A stretch of 42,134 bases of DNA from Deltaproteobacteria bacterium (GCA_020353215.1 CP070692.1:126666-168799), one strand, 5' to 3'; shown: positions 33,006 through 42,043, counted from the first letter of the stretch. Notes: a model not told the origin generated them from the letters alone. Made by a program: numbers and translations.

Positions 33006-34685
33006 ATGTTTGACAAAGATAAGCTTACGGCCATAAAGGCCGAAAAGGACCAATGGGACTGTGGGCCTGTGGAGAAAGCATGTGCCAAATTCCCGGAGAG
33101 AAAGACTACCTTTACAACCATCTCCGGAGAGGAGGTGGATCGACTCTATACGCCTTCGAATGTTGCCGATTTTGACTACCAAAGCAAACTGGGCTTTCCC
33201 GGCGAGTACCCCTTTACCAGGGGGGTGCAACCGACCATGTATCGGGGACGGTACTGGACCATGCGTCAGTATGCCGGTTTCGGCACGGCTCGAGAAACTA
33301 ATGAGCGTTATCGGTATTTGCTGGAACAGGGACAGACCGGTCTGAGCGTTGCCTTCGACTTGCCTACGCAGACAGGCTACGACTCGGACCACACTTTTGC
33401 CATGGGCGAAGTGGGCAAGGTCGGAGTGGCGATAGATTCAATTGATGACATGAAGGTACTCTTCGACCAGATCCCTTTGGACAAAGTGACCACCTCCATG
33501 ACTATCAATGCCCCGGCCACAGTGCTACTGGCCATGTATTTGGCTGTTGCCGAAGAACAAGGCGTTCCGTACAGTAACGTGGGGGGCACGGTGCAAAACG
33601 ACATTCTCAAGGAGATTGTTTGTCGGGGTTTGTACATTTATCCGCCGAAACCCTCGATGCGTCTCACCGTGGACCTGATCAAATTCTGCTATGAGCAAGT
33701 GCCCAAGTGGAACACCATCAGCATCAGCGGCTATCACATCCGGGAGGCTGGCTCCACTGCGGCCCAAGAGATGGCCTTTACGATTGCCAACGGCATTACT
33801 TATGTACAGTCCTGCATGGACCGAGGAATGGAGGTGGACTCGTTCGGCCCTCGCCTCTCGTTTTTTTACAACGCTTTCACCAATGTTTTGGAAGAGGTGG
33901 CCAAGTTTCGCGCTGGCCGGCGCTACTGGGCTCGGATAATGAAAGAACGGTTCGGAGCGAAAAATCCCCGCTCCATGATGATGCGCTACCACGTACAAAC
34001 CGGGGGTGTTACCCTCACCGCCCAGCAACCGCTGAACAACGTGATACGCGTGGCCCTCCAGACCCTGGCCACTGCTTACGGAGGAGCCCAGTCGTTGCAC
34101 ACGAACTCCTATGATGAAGCTCTGTGCCTGCCCACAGAGGAAGCCGTCACTGTCGCACTCAGAACCCAACAAGTCGTCGCAGAGGAAAGCGGTGCCGCTG
34201 ACACCATCGATCCCCTGGCCGGTTCCTACTATGTGGAGGCCATGACTGATCGAATCGAAGAGGAGATCGATAATTACATAACGAAAATTGACGCCATGGG
34301 TGGCACACTAAAGGCGATAGAAGATGGATATATCCAGAAGGAGATTCAGGAGAGCGCATATCGGTTCCAGAAAGAAATTGAGTCCAATGACCGGATCTAT
34401 GTGGGAATTAATAAATACACCATGGAAGAGCCGTCTCCAACCAACCTACTCAAGGTAGATCCCAAGCAACGGGAGATAGAGACTGAAAAACTAGAACAGT
34501 TCCGGGCAAGAAGAGATCACAAGGCCTGGAAGGCGGCTCTGGACAAATTGGACGAGGTATCTCGAACAGACGAAAACGTGATGCCGACGGTGGTGGAAGC
34601 AGTTAAGGCAAGGGCCACCGTGGGTGAAATCTGCGATGTGTGGCGGAATATCTGGGGTGAGTATCGACCGAAGGAATTTGTCTAA
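33006..34685 (+). CDS. methylmalonyl-CoA mutase, catalytic (alpha/large) subunit
   Basis: A 559-residue TIM-barrel subunit without a B12 domain. It isomerises (R)-methylmalonyl-CoA to succinyl-CoA in propionate or branched-chain metabolism, together with the separate B12-binding subunit downstream. Family motifs: [142 protein letters not shown]. Split large and small subunits are usual in archaea and some deltaproteobacteria. Strong RBS GGAGG. It lies 139 nt before the B12 subunit gene. Confidence 0.96.
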   Translation: MFDKDKLTAIKAEKDQWDCGPVEKACAKFPERKTTFTTISGEEVDRLYTPSNVADFDYQSKLGFPGEYPFTRGVQPTMYRGRYWTMRQYAGFGTARETNERYRYLLEQGQTGLSVAFDLPTQTGYDSDHTFAMGEVGKVGVAIDSIDDMKVLFDQIPLDKVTTSMTINAPATVLLAMYLAVAEEQGVPYSNVGGTVQNDILKEIVCRGLYIYPPKPSMRLTVDLIKFCYEQVPKWNTISISGYHIREAGSTAAQEMAFTIANGITYVQSCMDRGMEVDSFGPRLSFFYNAFTNVLEEVAKFRAGRRYWARIMKERFGAKNPRSMMMRYHVQTGGVTLTAQQPLNNVIRVALQTLATAYGGAQSLHTNSYDEALCLPTEEAVTVALRTQQVVAEESGAADTIDPLAGSYYVEAMTDRIEEEIDNYITKIDAMGGTLKAIEDGYIQKEIQESAYRFQKEIESNDRIYVGINKYTMEEPSPTNLLKVDPKQREIETEKLEQFRARRDHKAWKAALDKLDEVSRTDENVMPTVVEAVKARATVGEICDVWRNIWGEYRPKEFV

Positions 34686-34709
34686 TTTGGGTTTTGCCGG
34701 TCATGTCGG

Positions 34710-34781
34710 TTCGCCGGTTATGCTCGTTAGTTCGGAGTGAGGCATCATCGGCCATACATGATTAACAGGGTAACCGGCGAA
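34710..34781. repeat. inverted repeat inside the mcm operon
   Basis: TTCGCCGGTTA (34710-34720) and TAACCGGCGAA (34771-34781) are perfect 11-bp arms 50 nt apart in the gap between the two mutase subunit genes. It could adjust the expression ratio or be a mobile relic. The following GGCTAAACAGGCTAAATAGG is a short direct repeat. Confidence 0.5.
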
Positions 34782-34824
34782 ACTGGCTAAACAGGCTAAA
34801 TAGGCAGAGCGAAGGAGGTAGAGG

Positions 34825-35229
34825 ATGGCCGGCAAGAAAAGGATCAAGGTCATTATGGCCAAGCCTGGCCTGGACGGGCACGATCGGGGGGCAAAACTAT
34901 TGGCGCGAGTCTTTGCCGAGGCAGGGATGGAAGTGGTTTATACGGGTCTGCGTCAGACTCCCGAGTTGATCGTGGACACTGCTCTCCAGGAAGACGCAGA
35001 CGTGGTTGGCCTGAGCAGTCTGAGCGGTGTGCACAACTACTTTTTCCCTCGGGTCGTAGAGTTACTCAGGGGGAAAGGACTTGATGATGTCCTGGTTGTT
35101 GGTGGCGGCATAATCCCTGAGGAAGACGTTCCCGGGTTAAAGGACTCCGGCGTCGCTGCCATTTTTGGACCTGGAACCAGAACTGAAGACATTGTCAAAT
35201 TCATAGAGAAAGAAGTTCGCACACAGTAG
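34825..35229 (+). CDS. methylmalonyl-CoA mutase, cobalamin-binding subunit
   Basis: A 134-residue B12-binding domain. The base-off/His-on motif D-x-H-x2-G is [18 protein letters not shown], with [23 protein letters not shown] and [19 protein letters not shown]. It assembles with the upstream catalytic subunit. Very strong RBS (AAGGAGGTAGAGG). The following GTPase is 60 nt downstream. Confidence 0.96.
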   Translation: MAGKKRIKVIMAKPGLDGHDRGAKLLARVFAEAGMEVVYTGLRQTPELIVDTALQEDADVVGLSSLSGVHNYFFPRVVELLRGKGLDDVLVVGGGIIPEEDVPGLKDSGVAAIFGPGTRTEDIVKFIEKEVRTQ

Positions 35230-35289
35230 TTTAGGTCAGCTCGTCCGCAGGGAGGGCATTAAGTTGTAGCTGGGACGGTTTGTGTACAA

Positions 35290-36246
35290 ATGAATAAACT
35301 AGTTACGGAAGTGTTGCAGGGTTCAGTGCGGGCCATGGCCAGGCTCATAACCCTGGTAGAAAACGAGGATCCCTGCTCCCTGGAATATCTGGGTGCCATT
35401 TATCCTCACACAGGCAATGCCCACGTACTTGGAATCACTGGTTCGCCCGGGACCGGCAAGAGTACACTCACGGATAGAATTACCACGGCGCTGAGAAGGC
35501 GGGCGCAGAGCGTGGGCATTATAGCGGTGGATCCTTCTAGTCCTTTCACAGGCGGTGCGCTTCTAGGCGACCGCATCCGCATGCAACGGGCTTCGGGCGA
35601 CTCCGAAGTTTTCATACGCTCGATGGCCACGCGGGGAAATCTCGGTGGACTGGCCCGGACTACTGCTGATGTGGTCAAAATTATGGACGCTTTCGGGAAG
35701 GACTGGATCATTGTCGAAACGGTCGGGGTGGGCCAGGATGAGGTGGACATTGTCCGAACCGCAGATACGACCATCGTTGTTTTGGCGCCAGGTCTCGGCG
35801 ATACCATTCAGAGCATGAAGGCGGGAGTCATGGAAATAGCCGACCTCTATGCGGTAAACAAGGCCGACCGTTCAGGGGCCGAAGCGCTTCTAACTGAGGT
35901 CAAGCTGCGTGTAGAGCAGGACGCCGAGATCAAGAAAACCCTGTGGCAGGCTCCTGTGCTCAAAACCGTCGCACTGGACGATCAGGGCACGGAGTCTTTG
36001 TTGGATGCTGTTGTCAGTCACCGTAATTTTCTCAAGCAAAGCGGGAACTTCGAGATAGTTCGCCGAGAAAAAGCAAGAGAGGAGACCCTTTCTCTACTAA
36101 AGGAAGAGATTTCCCGTACCATGGTGGAAAAGATCCTCGGAAATGGTCGCTTTGAGGCGCTCATTGACGATATAGTCGCTTTTAGAAAGGATCCTTACAC
36201 AAGTGTCCAAGAGATTGTCGGGACGATTTTCCCGGACTCTGAGTAG
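35290..36246 (+). CDS. meaB: MeaB/ArgK-type P-loop GTPase (mutase chaperone)
   Basis: A 318-residue GTPase that protects methylmalonyl-CoA mutase and gates cobalamin loading. Walker A is GITGSPGTGKSTLTD; further motifs are VDPSSPFTGGALLGDRIRM, FIRSMATRGNLGGLARTT, IIVETVGVGQDEVDIVRTAD and base-recognition NKADRSGAE. Linkage to the mutase subunits confirms the role. The RBS is weak (start follows GTGTACAA). Confidence 0.95.
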   Translation: MNKLVTEVLQGSVRAMARLITLVENEDPCSLEYLGAIYPHTGNAHVLGITGSPGTGKSTLTDRITTALRRRAQSVGIIAVDPSSPFTGGALLGDRIRMQRASGDSEVFIRSMATRGNLGGLARTTADVVKIMDAFGKDWIIVETVGVGQDEVDIVRTADTTIVVLAPGLGDTIQSMKAGVMEIADLYAVNKADRSGAEALLTEVKLRVEQDAEIKKTLWQAPVLKTVALDDQGTESLLDAVVSHRNFLKQSGNFEIVRREKAREETLSLLKEEISRTMVEKILGNGRFEALIDDIVAFRKDPYTSVQEIVGTIFPDSE

Positions 36247-36360
36247 TCATGCCCCGGGGCGACTCCCCAGATCCTAATGAGAAGTTAAACATAGGCGAGC
36301 AAGGCGAGAGAAACGGGAAAGACGAGAGAAGGTAGAGAGCAGGCGATCAGGGAGGAAAGA

Positions 36361-36768
36361 ATGAAAGTACTGAAGATCGATCATCTGGGAATAGCGGTTC
36401 ACAGTATTGAGCAGGCAAGAAAACTCTTCCAGGAGGCGCTAGGTCTGGAATTTGAAGGAACGGAGACCGTTGAAGAACAGAAAGTGACCACCGCATTTTT
36501 CCCTGTTGGCGACAGTGAAGTTGAACTGCTGGAATCGACGGCACCCGATGGACCTGTCGCCAAGTACCTGGAGAAGAGGGGCGAAGGCATACAGCATATT
36601 GCTTTCAGAGTGGCGAACCTGGAAGAGGCGCTGGCAGAGCTAAAGGAACGAGGTGTGAGGCTAATCGACGAAAAGCCGCGTAAGGGGGCCGGCGGGGCCA
36701 AGATTGCCTTTCTACATCCCAAGTCTACCCACGGTGTGCTCATAGAACTGAGCGAACGAGAGGACTAA
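36361..36768 (+). CDS. mce: methylmalonyl-CoA epimerase
   Basis: A 135-residue glyoxalase-fold epimerase interconverting (R)- and (S)-methylmalonyl-CoA. Metal and catalytic residues are in KIDHLGIAVHS (His), EVELLEST (Glu), GEGIQHIAFRV (His) and THGVLIELSE (Glu). GGGAGGAAAG is the RBS. It closes the plus-strand methylmalonyl set; the gap before it (36247-36360) is purine-rich with no gene. Confidence 0.95.
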   Translation: MKVLKIDHLGIAVHSIEQARKLFQEALGLEFEGTETVEEQKVTTAFFPVGDSEVELLESTAPDGPVAKYLEKRGEGIQHIAFRVANLEEALAELKERGVRLIDEKPRKGAGGAKIAFLHPKSTHGVLIELSERED

Positions 36769-36996
36769 AATTGAGAGAGTGCTGCAGATTCAACTCAGGA
36801 CCATAATCAAACACTCGAAATACGAAGCATATCCAGTTGATGATGAAAGATCCCACTGAAGGTGGTTGGTGTTTTCCCACATCACTCATTTCACATCCTA
36901 CATGGATTGTTCTTGAGCTCTTTGGGATTTCATAGTCGATATACGACGGCACGGGTTTGGACCTGAAGCCTGCAACCTACCATCCGAACTCAAAAG

Positions 36997-37030
36997 AAAC
37001 CCCGGCCTGGAAATGCAAGCCGGGGTTTTT
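36997..37030. terminator. bidirectional terminator between mce and carboxyltransferase gene
   Basis: AAACCCCGGC / GCCGGGGTTT, 10 bp with 12-nt loop, followed by TT on the plus strand and flanked by A-rich sequence on the other side. It is placed between convergent genes. Confidence 0.9.
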
Positions 37031-37052
37031 CTAGTTTAATGGTGAGATCTAA

Positions 37053-38606
37053 TCACATCGGGATGTTGCCGTGCTTTTTCGGCGGCAAGGTCTCTCTCTT
37101 GGTACACAACACCTCCAACGCCTCTATGAGACGCGGTCTAGTTTGGCTCGGAACGATCACGCCGTCGATGTAGCCTCGTGACGCTGCAATGTACGGATTA
37201 TACAGGAGGTCCTTATACTCCCCAATTTTCTCCAGTCGTTTGGCTTCGGGATCATCTGCCGCCTGAATTTCCCGGCGGAAAATGATGTTGGCCGCTCCAT
37301 CCGCACCCATCACCGCAATTTCCGCTGTGGGCCAAGCCAAGGCTAAATCGCAGCCAAGGTCCCGTGAACACATGGCCAGGTAAGAACCTCCGTAATCTTT
37401 GCGGGTGATCAGGGTGATTTTTGGTACGGTAGCCTCGGAATAACACCAGAGCAGCTTGGCGCCGTGACGAATCACCCCATGCCATTCCTGGTTGCTTCCA
37501 GGCAGATACCCTGGAACATCTGCAATGGTAAGCAGTGGTATGTTGAAGCAATCGCAAAACCGTATAAAACGTGTCGCTTTGTCCGATGAATCCACATCCA
37601 AGCAACCGGCAAGCACCGTAGGCTGATTGGCGACAATGCCGACGGTGCGTCCATTCAACCTGGCAAAACCGACAAGAATGTTCATGGCGTAAAGCTCGTG
37701 GATCTCGTAAAACTCTCCGTTATCCACAATTGAACAAATTATATTTCTCATGTCGTAAGAGCCCATTGGGTTGTCCGGAATGATGCTGTCCAAAGCAGGA
37801 TCGGTCCGCATCGGACTGTCGCCCGTGTCTACCCGTGGCGGTTCCTCCATGTTGTTGTTAGGCAGATAGCCTAGCAGAGTCTTAATTCTCTCAATGGCTT
37901 GTCCATCATCCTCGCAAGCAAAATGGGCCACCCCGCTCTTCGTGTTATGGGCAATGGCCCCTCCGAGGTCTTCAAAGGTGATCTCTTCTCCCAGCACCGC
38001 TTTGATCACATCGGGACCGGTTATAAACATGTAACTGGTCTTTTTGACCATAAAAACGAAGTCCGTCATTGCCGGGGAATAGACCGCACCACCAGCACAG
38101 GGCCCCATAATCGCTGAGATCTGCGGTACCACGCCTGAAGCTATGGCATTGCGATAGAAGATCTGCCCGTACCCGGAGAGCGAGTCGACGCCTTCTTGGA
38201 TTCGGGCCCCTCCTGAATCGTTGAAGCCGACCACCGGGATTCCCGCCTTCATCGACATGTCCAAGATCTTGCAAATCTTCTTGGAGTGCATTTCACCCAG
38301 CGTGCCCGCCCTGGCAGTAAAGTCCTGCGAAAAGGCACAAACCGGATGACCGTTGACCTGGCCAAAACCGGTAATAACCCCGTCCGCTGGAATGTCCATC
38401 TTGTCAAGGCCAAACAGGGTTCCTCGGTGTTTCATGAAGGTATCGGTTTCCCGAAAGGTGCCGGGATCGAATAGGAGATCGATCCGCTCCCTCGCAGTGA
38501 GCTTACCTCGTTCGTGCTGCTTGCTAACTGCCTTTGAGCCACCCATTTCACGAACATTGGCTTCCTTTTCCATCAATTCCTTGATTTTGTCTTCCACAAT
38601 TCCCAT
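37053..38606 (-). CDS. acyl-CoA carboxylase/decarboxylase carboxyltransferase subunit (methylmalonyl-CoA decarboxylase alpha / propionyl-CoA carboxylase beta)
   Basis: A 517-residue carboxyltransferase that moves CO2 between biotin and propionyl-/methylmalonyl-CoA. Seen: HERGKLTARERIDLLFDPGTF, GVITGFGQVNGHPVCAFSQDFTARAGTLGEMHSKKI, PVVGFNDSGGARIQEGVDSLSGYGQIFYRN (oxyanion region), SAIMGPCAGGAVYSPAMTDF, DVPGYLPGSNQEWHGVIRHGAKLLW, and YIAASRGYIDGVIVP. Sequence alone does not separate decarboxylase MmdA from PccB. No biotin carboxylase, biotin carrier or Na-pump subunit is in the window. It is transcribed toward the mcm genes. AGGAG is 8 nt before ATG on the minus strand. Confidence 0.93.
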   Translation of the reverse strand: MGIVEDKIKELMEKEANVREMGGSKAVSKQHERGKLTARERIDLLFDPGTFRETDTFMKHRGTLFGLDKMDIPADGVITGFGQVNGHPVCAFSQDFTARAGTLGEMHSKKICKILDMSMKAGIPVVGFNDSGGARIQEGVDSLSGYGQIFYRNAIASGVVPQISAIMGPCAGGAVYSPAMTDFVFMVKKTSYMFITGPDVIKAVLGEEITFEDLGGAIAHNTKSGVAHFACEDDGQAIERIKTLLGYLPNNNMEEPPRVDTGDSPMRTDPALDSIIPDNPMGSYDMRNIICSIVDNGEFYEIHELYAMNILVGFARLNGRTVGIVANQPTVLAGCLDVDSSDKATRFIRFCDCFNIPLLTIADVPGYLPGSNQEWHGVIRHGAKLLWCYSEATVPKITLITRKDYGGSYLAMCSRDLGCDLALAWPTAEIAVMGADGAANIIFRREIQAADDPEAKRLEKIGEYKDLLYNPYIAASRGYIDGVIVPSQTRPRLIEALEVLCTKRETLPPKKHGNIPM

Positions 38607-38989
38607 CTATCAATCTCCTGTTTCTGTCCAATCTCTCTGGAGGGATTATTATTGGTTCCACCGAACCCTTTTCGAAGTTTCCTTTGAAATTCCGTTATTT
38701 TATTTCCTCGCCCCCTTTTGTCAAGGCTTTTCTCCTCAGGAGTTTCCGTATTTCTTGAAAGAATTACTTGTTTAACGAAGCAAAAGTATCTCCACTTGCA
38801 CCAGTCGGGGGGACAGTGGGAAGTTTGGAATCGCCAATGAACACGGCGTAAAAACAGCTCCCGAGTAAGAGCCAGTCATAATCGTTCATTTCGGGCGTTG
38901 CTGAGAGCTAATCTGTCTCAGACACACGGAATTATAAATGAGAGCACAATATTGTTTGCAGAGAACAGCTTCAGCAATGTTGATGGAGA
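38607..38989. other. intergenic, no gene seen
   Basis: About 380 nt upstream of the carboxyltransferase gene, presumably its promoter region. Nothing specific is recognised before the structured element beginning at 38990. Confidence 0.4.
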
Positions 38990-39173
38990 ATCATGAAGTC
39001 TTCTCCATGGTGACTGGCGGGAGGCCTGTGTTCACTTCCACACCTGTGGGTGGGGGAGCCCCTGCCCCGTTTCGCAGGAACGGGGAACAGGGAGGAGGCG
39101 CCTTCCCCCACGCACAGCTGCGTTAGAAGTGACCAGGCCGGCAGCCTTGGAACCACAGAAAAGACTTCATGAT
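38990..39173. repeat. 184-nt rod-like inverted-repeat element
   Basis: The ends are a perfect 13-bp inverted repeat (ATCATGAAGTCTT / AAGACTTCATGAT). Nested inside are GGCCTG..TCACTTC / GAAGTGA.CAGGCC (39023-39038 with 39126-39139), CTGTG / CACAG, TGGGGG / CCCCCA, and a central hairpin CCCCGTT / AACGGGG (39065-39085). The whole element can fold into one long rod. It could be a MITE-like insertion or a structured RNA. No target-site duplication was found. Confidence 0.65.
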
Positions 39174-39394
39174 CCGTACCTGATCAAAATGCAATCTGTT
39201 TAGTGCTCTCCGCAGTAAATCCCGAATGATTGACTTTGAGGCGAAAATGGTGGATAGTGCCAACAGTTGGGATTCCTGTGCAGTGGTGGAGAGGGGTTAT
39301 TCCCTGGCTCTCAGGAGACGCGAGCAACTGGTTGAAAATAGCAGAGTATGTACCCGGTATAAACTTAAGCTCTGAGCCGTCCCGAGCGATTTCC

Positions 39395-39712
39395 ATGAAG
39401 AGAAAGCTATCTCCAGCCAAGAGATCTTGGTATCTGCTACTGTTACCTTTGCTGATCGTGGTTTCACTGCTGGTACTTGTCTGGAGCCCCAGAGGATTAC
39501 TGGACCTGCGGCAACTGCAACTGGAATACCAACAACTTATCGAGAAGAACCGCACACTCGAGGAAGAAAATCATCTTCTGTACGAGGAAATTGACCGGCT
39601 TGCCAACGATCCTTCCGCCCTCGAAAACCTGGCTCGCCAGGAGCTGGGACTAGTTAGGGAGGACGAATTAATCTTTCAGTTTCTCCCCCCAACAGAAGCG
39701 GATAAACACTGA
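39395..39712 (+). CDS. FtsB/DivIC-like septum protein
   Basis: A 105-residue bitopic protein: short basic cytoplasmic N-terminus, TM helix (SWYLLLLPLLIVVSLLVLVW), then a periplasmic coiled coil (LQLEYQQLIEKNRTLEEENHLLYEEIDRL) and the FtsB/DivIC-type ending ANDPSALENLARQELGLVREDELIFQF. It would link FtsL/FtsQ and the septal synthase in the divisome. ATG 39395 is chosen because the frame upstream has no protein-like character and the TM helix follows directly. No strong RBS is visible. Confidence 0.85.
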   Translation: MKRKLSPAKRSWYLLLLPLLIVVSLLVLVWSPRGLLDLRQLQLEYQQLIEKNRTLEEENHLLYEEIDRLANDPSALENLARQELGLVREDELIFQFLPPTEADKH

Positions 39713-40237
39713 ATCCGCTGCATCTAAGTATACCCTGACGCTGCGAACCTGTACCGAGGAAGATCGCGCCAGATTGTCCCGCCAACGGCGGGATGGCCTG
39801 ACGCAGTCTCGGGTAGGTCGAAGCGTACTTGACCGTAGATGAGATCCTGGACGAGGCGAGCGAGTCCGTCCGGCCAAGCGCGGGACTCTGGTGCGAGGTT
39901 ACCGCTCTGGCCGGTAACAGGTTTGCAACGTTAGAGTATAGTTTTTGACTGCCGACCGTTTCGTTTCAAGTTCAGTACAGGTGTTTCTCCAGCCGCAGTC
40001 GCGAAGGCAATCTGCAGAACCGACAATGCTGCGGACTACTGAGGAAGTATTAGACACCCTGCCATCAACTGCACCCTTTCTAGCAATTTTCGTAGACCCT
40101 CGATGCCCCGCAGTAAGACCAAAACCATACTCGTCCCCGATTGTCCCGGTCGCAATAGAAAGCTAGGGTGAGAATCAGAAAGGTTGAGGGAAATTCCGAG
40201 AGGCTCACACTGAGCTAGTTAGTGAAAGGGTGTCGAG
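39713..40237. other. intergenic with hairpin and leader repeat
   Basis: About 525 nt with no gene. It contains the hairpin CCCGCC/GGCGGG (39778-39792). A stretch near 39830-39880 (GCGTACTTGACCGTA...GATCCTGG) faintly recalls the reverse complement of the palindrome at 16849. A leader-like repeat is at 40112-40174. Confidence 0.45.
40112..40174 (+). repeat. leader repeat, copy A
   Basis: Shares with 40655-40718 the sequence AGTAAGACCAAAACCATACT (copy B has AATAAGACT...), then CCCGATTGT, TCGCAA and GGTGAGA at similar spacing. It ends 64 nt before the small DRR protein gene. Confidence 0.6.
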
Positions 40238-40495
40238 ATGGCAGATTCCATCCATGAGCGTGCAAGCAGTGAAAACAGAGACGTAGGCAAACACCTGAAT
40301 AGTCCTCATGGGCCTGCATACGACCGTCTGGACAAGTGGAGCGGTCTTGATCGGAGGAAGGAAAACGAAAGGCGGAGTGGGGAAAATAGTAGAGTAGGTA
40401 GATACGTAAGAGTGTTCTTCGAGCCCAAGTATCTTTACGTTCCTGAAAGCATGGACCGAAGAAACGGAGACGATCGCAGGCAATCTGTTCTCTGA
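40238..40495 (+). CDS. small charged DRR-motif protein
   Basis: An 85-residue, strongly charged protein with DRR/ERR clusters: LDRRKENERRSG in the middle and MDRRNGDDRRQSVL at the end, plus RVGRYVRVFFEPKYLYVP between. The DRRx(4-6)DRR pattern is shared with the gene at 41294 and a relic at ~41.8 kb. No function is known; such arginine/aspartate repeats are often found at the N-terminus of deltaproteobacterial signalling proteins. ATG 40238 follows AAAGGGTGTCGAG. The repeat A leader lies upstream. Confidence 0.65.
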   Translation: MADSIHERASSENRDVGKHLNSPHGPAYDRLDKWSGLDRRKENERRSGENSRVGRYVRVFFEPKYLYVPESMDRRNGDDRRQSVL

Positions 40496-40654
40496 CATCA
40501 TTTTTTTCAGCAGCCCTGCGCTCTCTCGAACAAGGCGTAATAATGATTTCACAGGAAATCTCTTCGGAACTAATCTGTACGAAAGAAGTATTACATTAGA
40601 TTAATCTGTCAAAGACTACTTTTGACTAATTACTTAAGGGCTCGAGTTCGAAGA

Positions 40655-40718
40655 AATAAGACTAAAACCATACTGTTTCCCGATTGTTTGTAACTCAATC
40701 GCAAGATATGGTGAGATA
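40655..40718 (+). repeat. leader repeat, copy B, with nested hairpins
   Basis: The counterpart of 40112-40174. Here it folds as ACCATA (40667-40672) with TATGGT (40706-40711) enclosing CGATTG / CAATCG (40681-40686 with 40696-40701). It ends 20 nt before the zinc-binding small protein, which suggests a shared 5'-UTR element. Confidence 0.6.
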
Positions 40719-40738
40719 TAGAGGCGAAATAACGTAAA

Positions 40739-40936
40739 ATGAAGGAAATGTGTTCAATTAATAAAGATCATTTTCATAAGCCAAGAATTTACACTTGTGA
40801 GAAATGTGAAAGGATACTCATTACAGATAATCCACCTGTTGTCTTTTGGAGTTTTGGAGATCAACATTATTTCTGTAGTCCAAGATGTAGAGATGAATGG
40901 TTAAGGCAAGATATCATAGACCTCCATTCTGACTGA
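40739..40936 (+). CDS. small zinc-binding (CxxC...CxxxC) protein
   Basis: A 65-residue protein with a treble-clef-like arrangement: TCEKCERIL, then a hydrophobic stretch VVFWSFGDQHYFCSPRCRDEWL. The pattern CxxC-x(23)-CxxxC with FCSPRCRDEW resembles TRASH/MYM-type zinc knuckles. Function unknown. The codons are AT-richer than the rest of the window, as in the next two genes. The ATG at 40739 has a weak RBS (GAGGCG); the in-frame ATG 40748 is an alternative. Confidence 0.65.
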   Translation: MKEMCSINKDHFHKPRIYTCEKCERILITDNPPVVFWSFGDQHYFCSPRCRDEWLRQDIIDLHSD

Positions 40937-41042
40937 ATCAAGTTTAGATAGTTTCAATGTTTTTATACTGATCGTGAAACAAGCACGTTGAACTTTAGTC
41001 TCTGCTTAGATCAATGTTCAAACAGCATTTCTGGCGGTAAGA

Positions 41043-41183
41043 ATGAAAGAGGATTTTGACATGTGGACTTTAGTTAGGGTTTGCCCCAAGTGTAGAGCGC
41101 GAATTCTTGTCAGGGCCAGGAAGGGACAATGGGTAAACTGTCCCCAATGTATGGGTATGTTCAAGCCTGAAGGCTTTAGATAG
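41043..41183 (+). CDS. tiny zinc-ribbon protein
   Basis: A 46-residue protein beginning MKEDFDMWTLVRVCPKCRARILV, with second pair CPQCMGMFKPEGFR at the C-terminus. Two CxxC pairs 17 residues apart make a zinc ribbon. ATG 41043 is chosen (GGCGGTAAGA upstream), with the in-frame ATG 41061 possible. It is one of four tiny genes in tandem; partner unknown. Confidence 0.6.
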   Translation: MKEDFDMWTLVRVCPKCRARILVRARKGQWVNCPQCMGMFKPEGFR

Positions 41184-41293
41184 TCCAGTCTACCATTGAA
41201 TATTCAGAGTTCTGTTCAAACAATAGATTTGAAGGCAAGTCACTAATAGATAAAGTCCCTGACTTTTTTTACAAACCATTTTAAGGCAAATCT

Positions 41294-41707
41294 ATGTTAA
41301 ATCAATCAAGTAGATATGTTGATCGACGGAAGAAGAGTGATCGAAGAACTGGTGGAGATAGAAGAACCGGTTCGGATAGAAGACAAGGTGGTGAAAGAAG
41401 AAGTGGAGCAGACAGGAGAGGGGCGTGGGAACAAGCTCTTGATCAAAGATTTCAAGGCGCTTTGAGAACAGTAGCGACAGTGTCACACTTGTTCAGTCAA
41501 CCTTTAACGGTGGTAATGGGACACGTAGATTTATTATCTGCTAGCACGGAAGACGAACATCTGAAACACACTTTACATATCATCAAAGAACAATTGGAAT
41601 TGTTGAGTAAGTACATACACTATTTGAGAGAACTGAATAAGTTTGAAACTAAGGACTTGCACGGTCTGACCATGCTAGATATCGGCTTACCTGACGTGGA
41701 AGAGTAA
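41294..41707 (+). CDS. DRR-repeat protein with stand-alone HisKA-like domain
   Basis: A 137-residue protein. Residues 9-42 are a run of six DRR/ERR units (VDRRKKSDRR, GGDRRTGSDRR, GGERRSGADRR). Residues ~50-125 form a helical hairpin like a histidine-kinase dimerisation domain, with the H-box ATVSHLFSQPLTVVMGHVDLL (candidate phospho-His H65) and the second helix HTLHIIKEQLELLSKYIHYLREL. No ATPase domain follows, so it cannot autophosphorylate alone; it may be phosphorylated or docked by a kinase in trans, act as an inhibitor by hetero-dimerising, or be a truncated kinase. RBS is weak (AAGG). Confidence 0.7.
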   Translation: MLNQSSRYVDRRKKSDRRTGGDRRTGSDRRQGGERRSGADRRGAWEQALDQRFQGALRTVATVSHLFSQPLTVVMGHVDLLSASTEDEHLKHTLHIIKEQLELLSKYIHYLRELNKFETKDLHGLTMLDIGLPDVEE

Positions 41708-41725
41708 CAATGGCTGCGTTGGTGA

Positions 41726-41962
41726 TTCGGTCTTGTTCGAGGAGGGGAACTTGGGAAGAGGCAGGAATTCTTAATTGCCCGGAACCCGCATGAACGGCGA
41801 CACGGCCAGGAGACACGTGCCCATCGAGAACGCCGAAAGATTTCTGATCATACTAAGTTTTTCGTCAATAGAAGACTGAGCGGTCATCAGCGAAGGCACG
41901 GTCCAGATAGGAGAATATACGACTACTGGAGTAATCGTGGTCGGCAATTTGAGACAGAATAA
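41726..41962 (+). pseudogene. possible DRR-motif protein relic
   Basis: The frame between stops at 41723 and 41960 contains HERRHGQE, HRERRKIS, NRRLSGHQRRHGPDRR, like the DRR proteins upstream, but has no start codon in a reasonable place. It may be a decayed paralogue. Confidence 0.3.
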
Positions 41963-42013
41963 GCATCAACTCCCCTGTCATCCTTGCTGAAACAATCATA
42001 TCTCGACAGAACC

Positions 42014-42043
42014 AAGCGGAGCTACTCGCTCCGCTTTTTCTTT
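42014..42043 (+). terminator. rho-independent terminator at the end of the small-gene cluster
   Basis: AAGCGGAGC / GCTCCGCTT with TACTC loop, followed by TTTCTTTG. Perfect 9-bp stem. The remainder to 42134 shows nothing definite. Confidence 0.9.
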
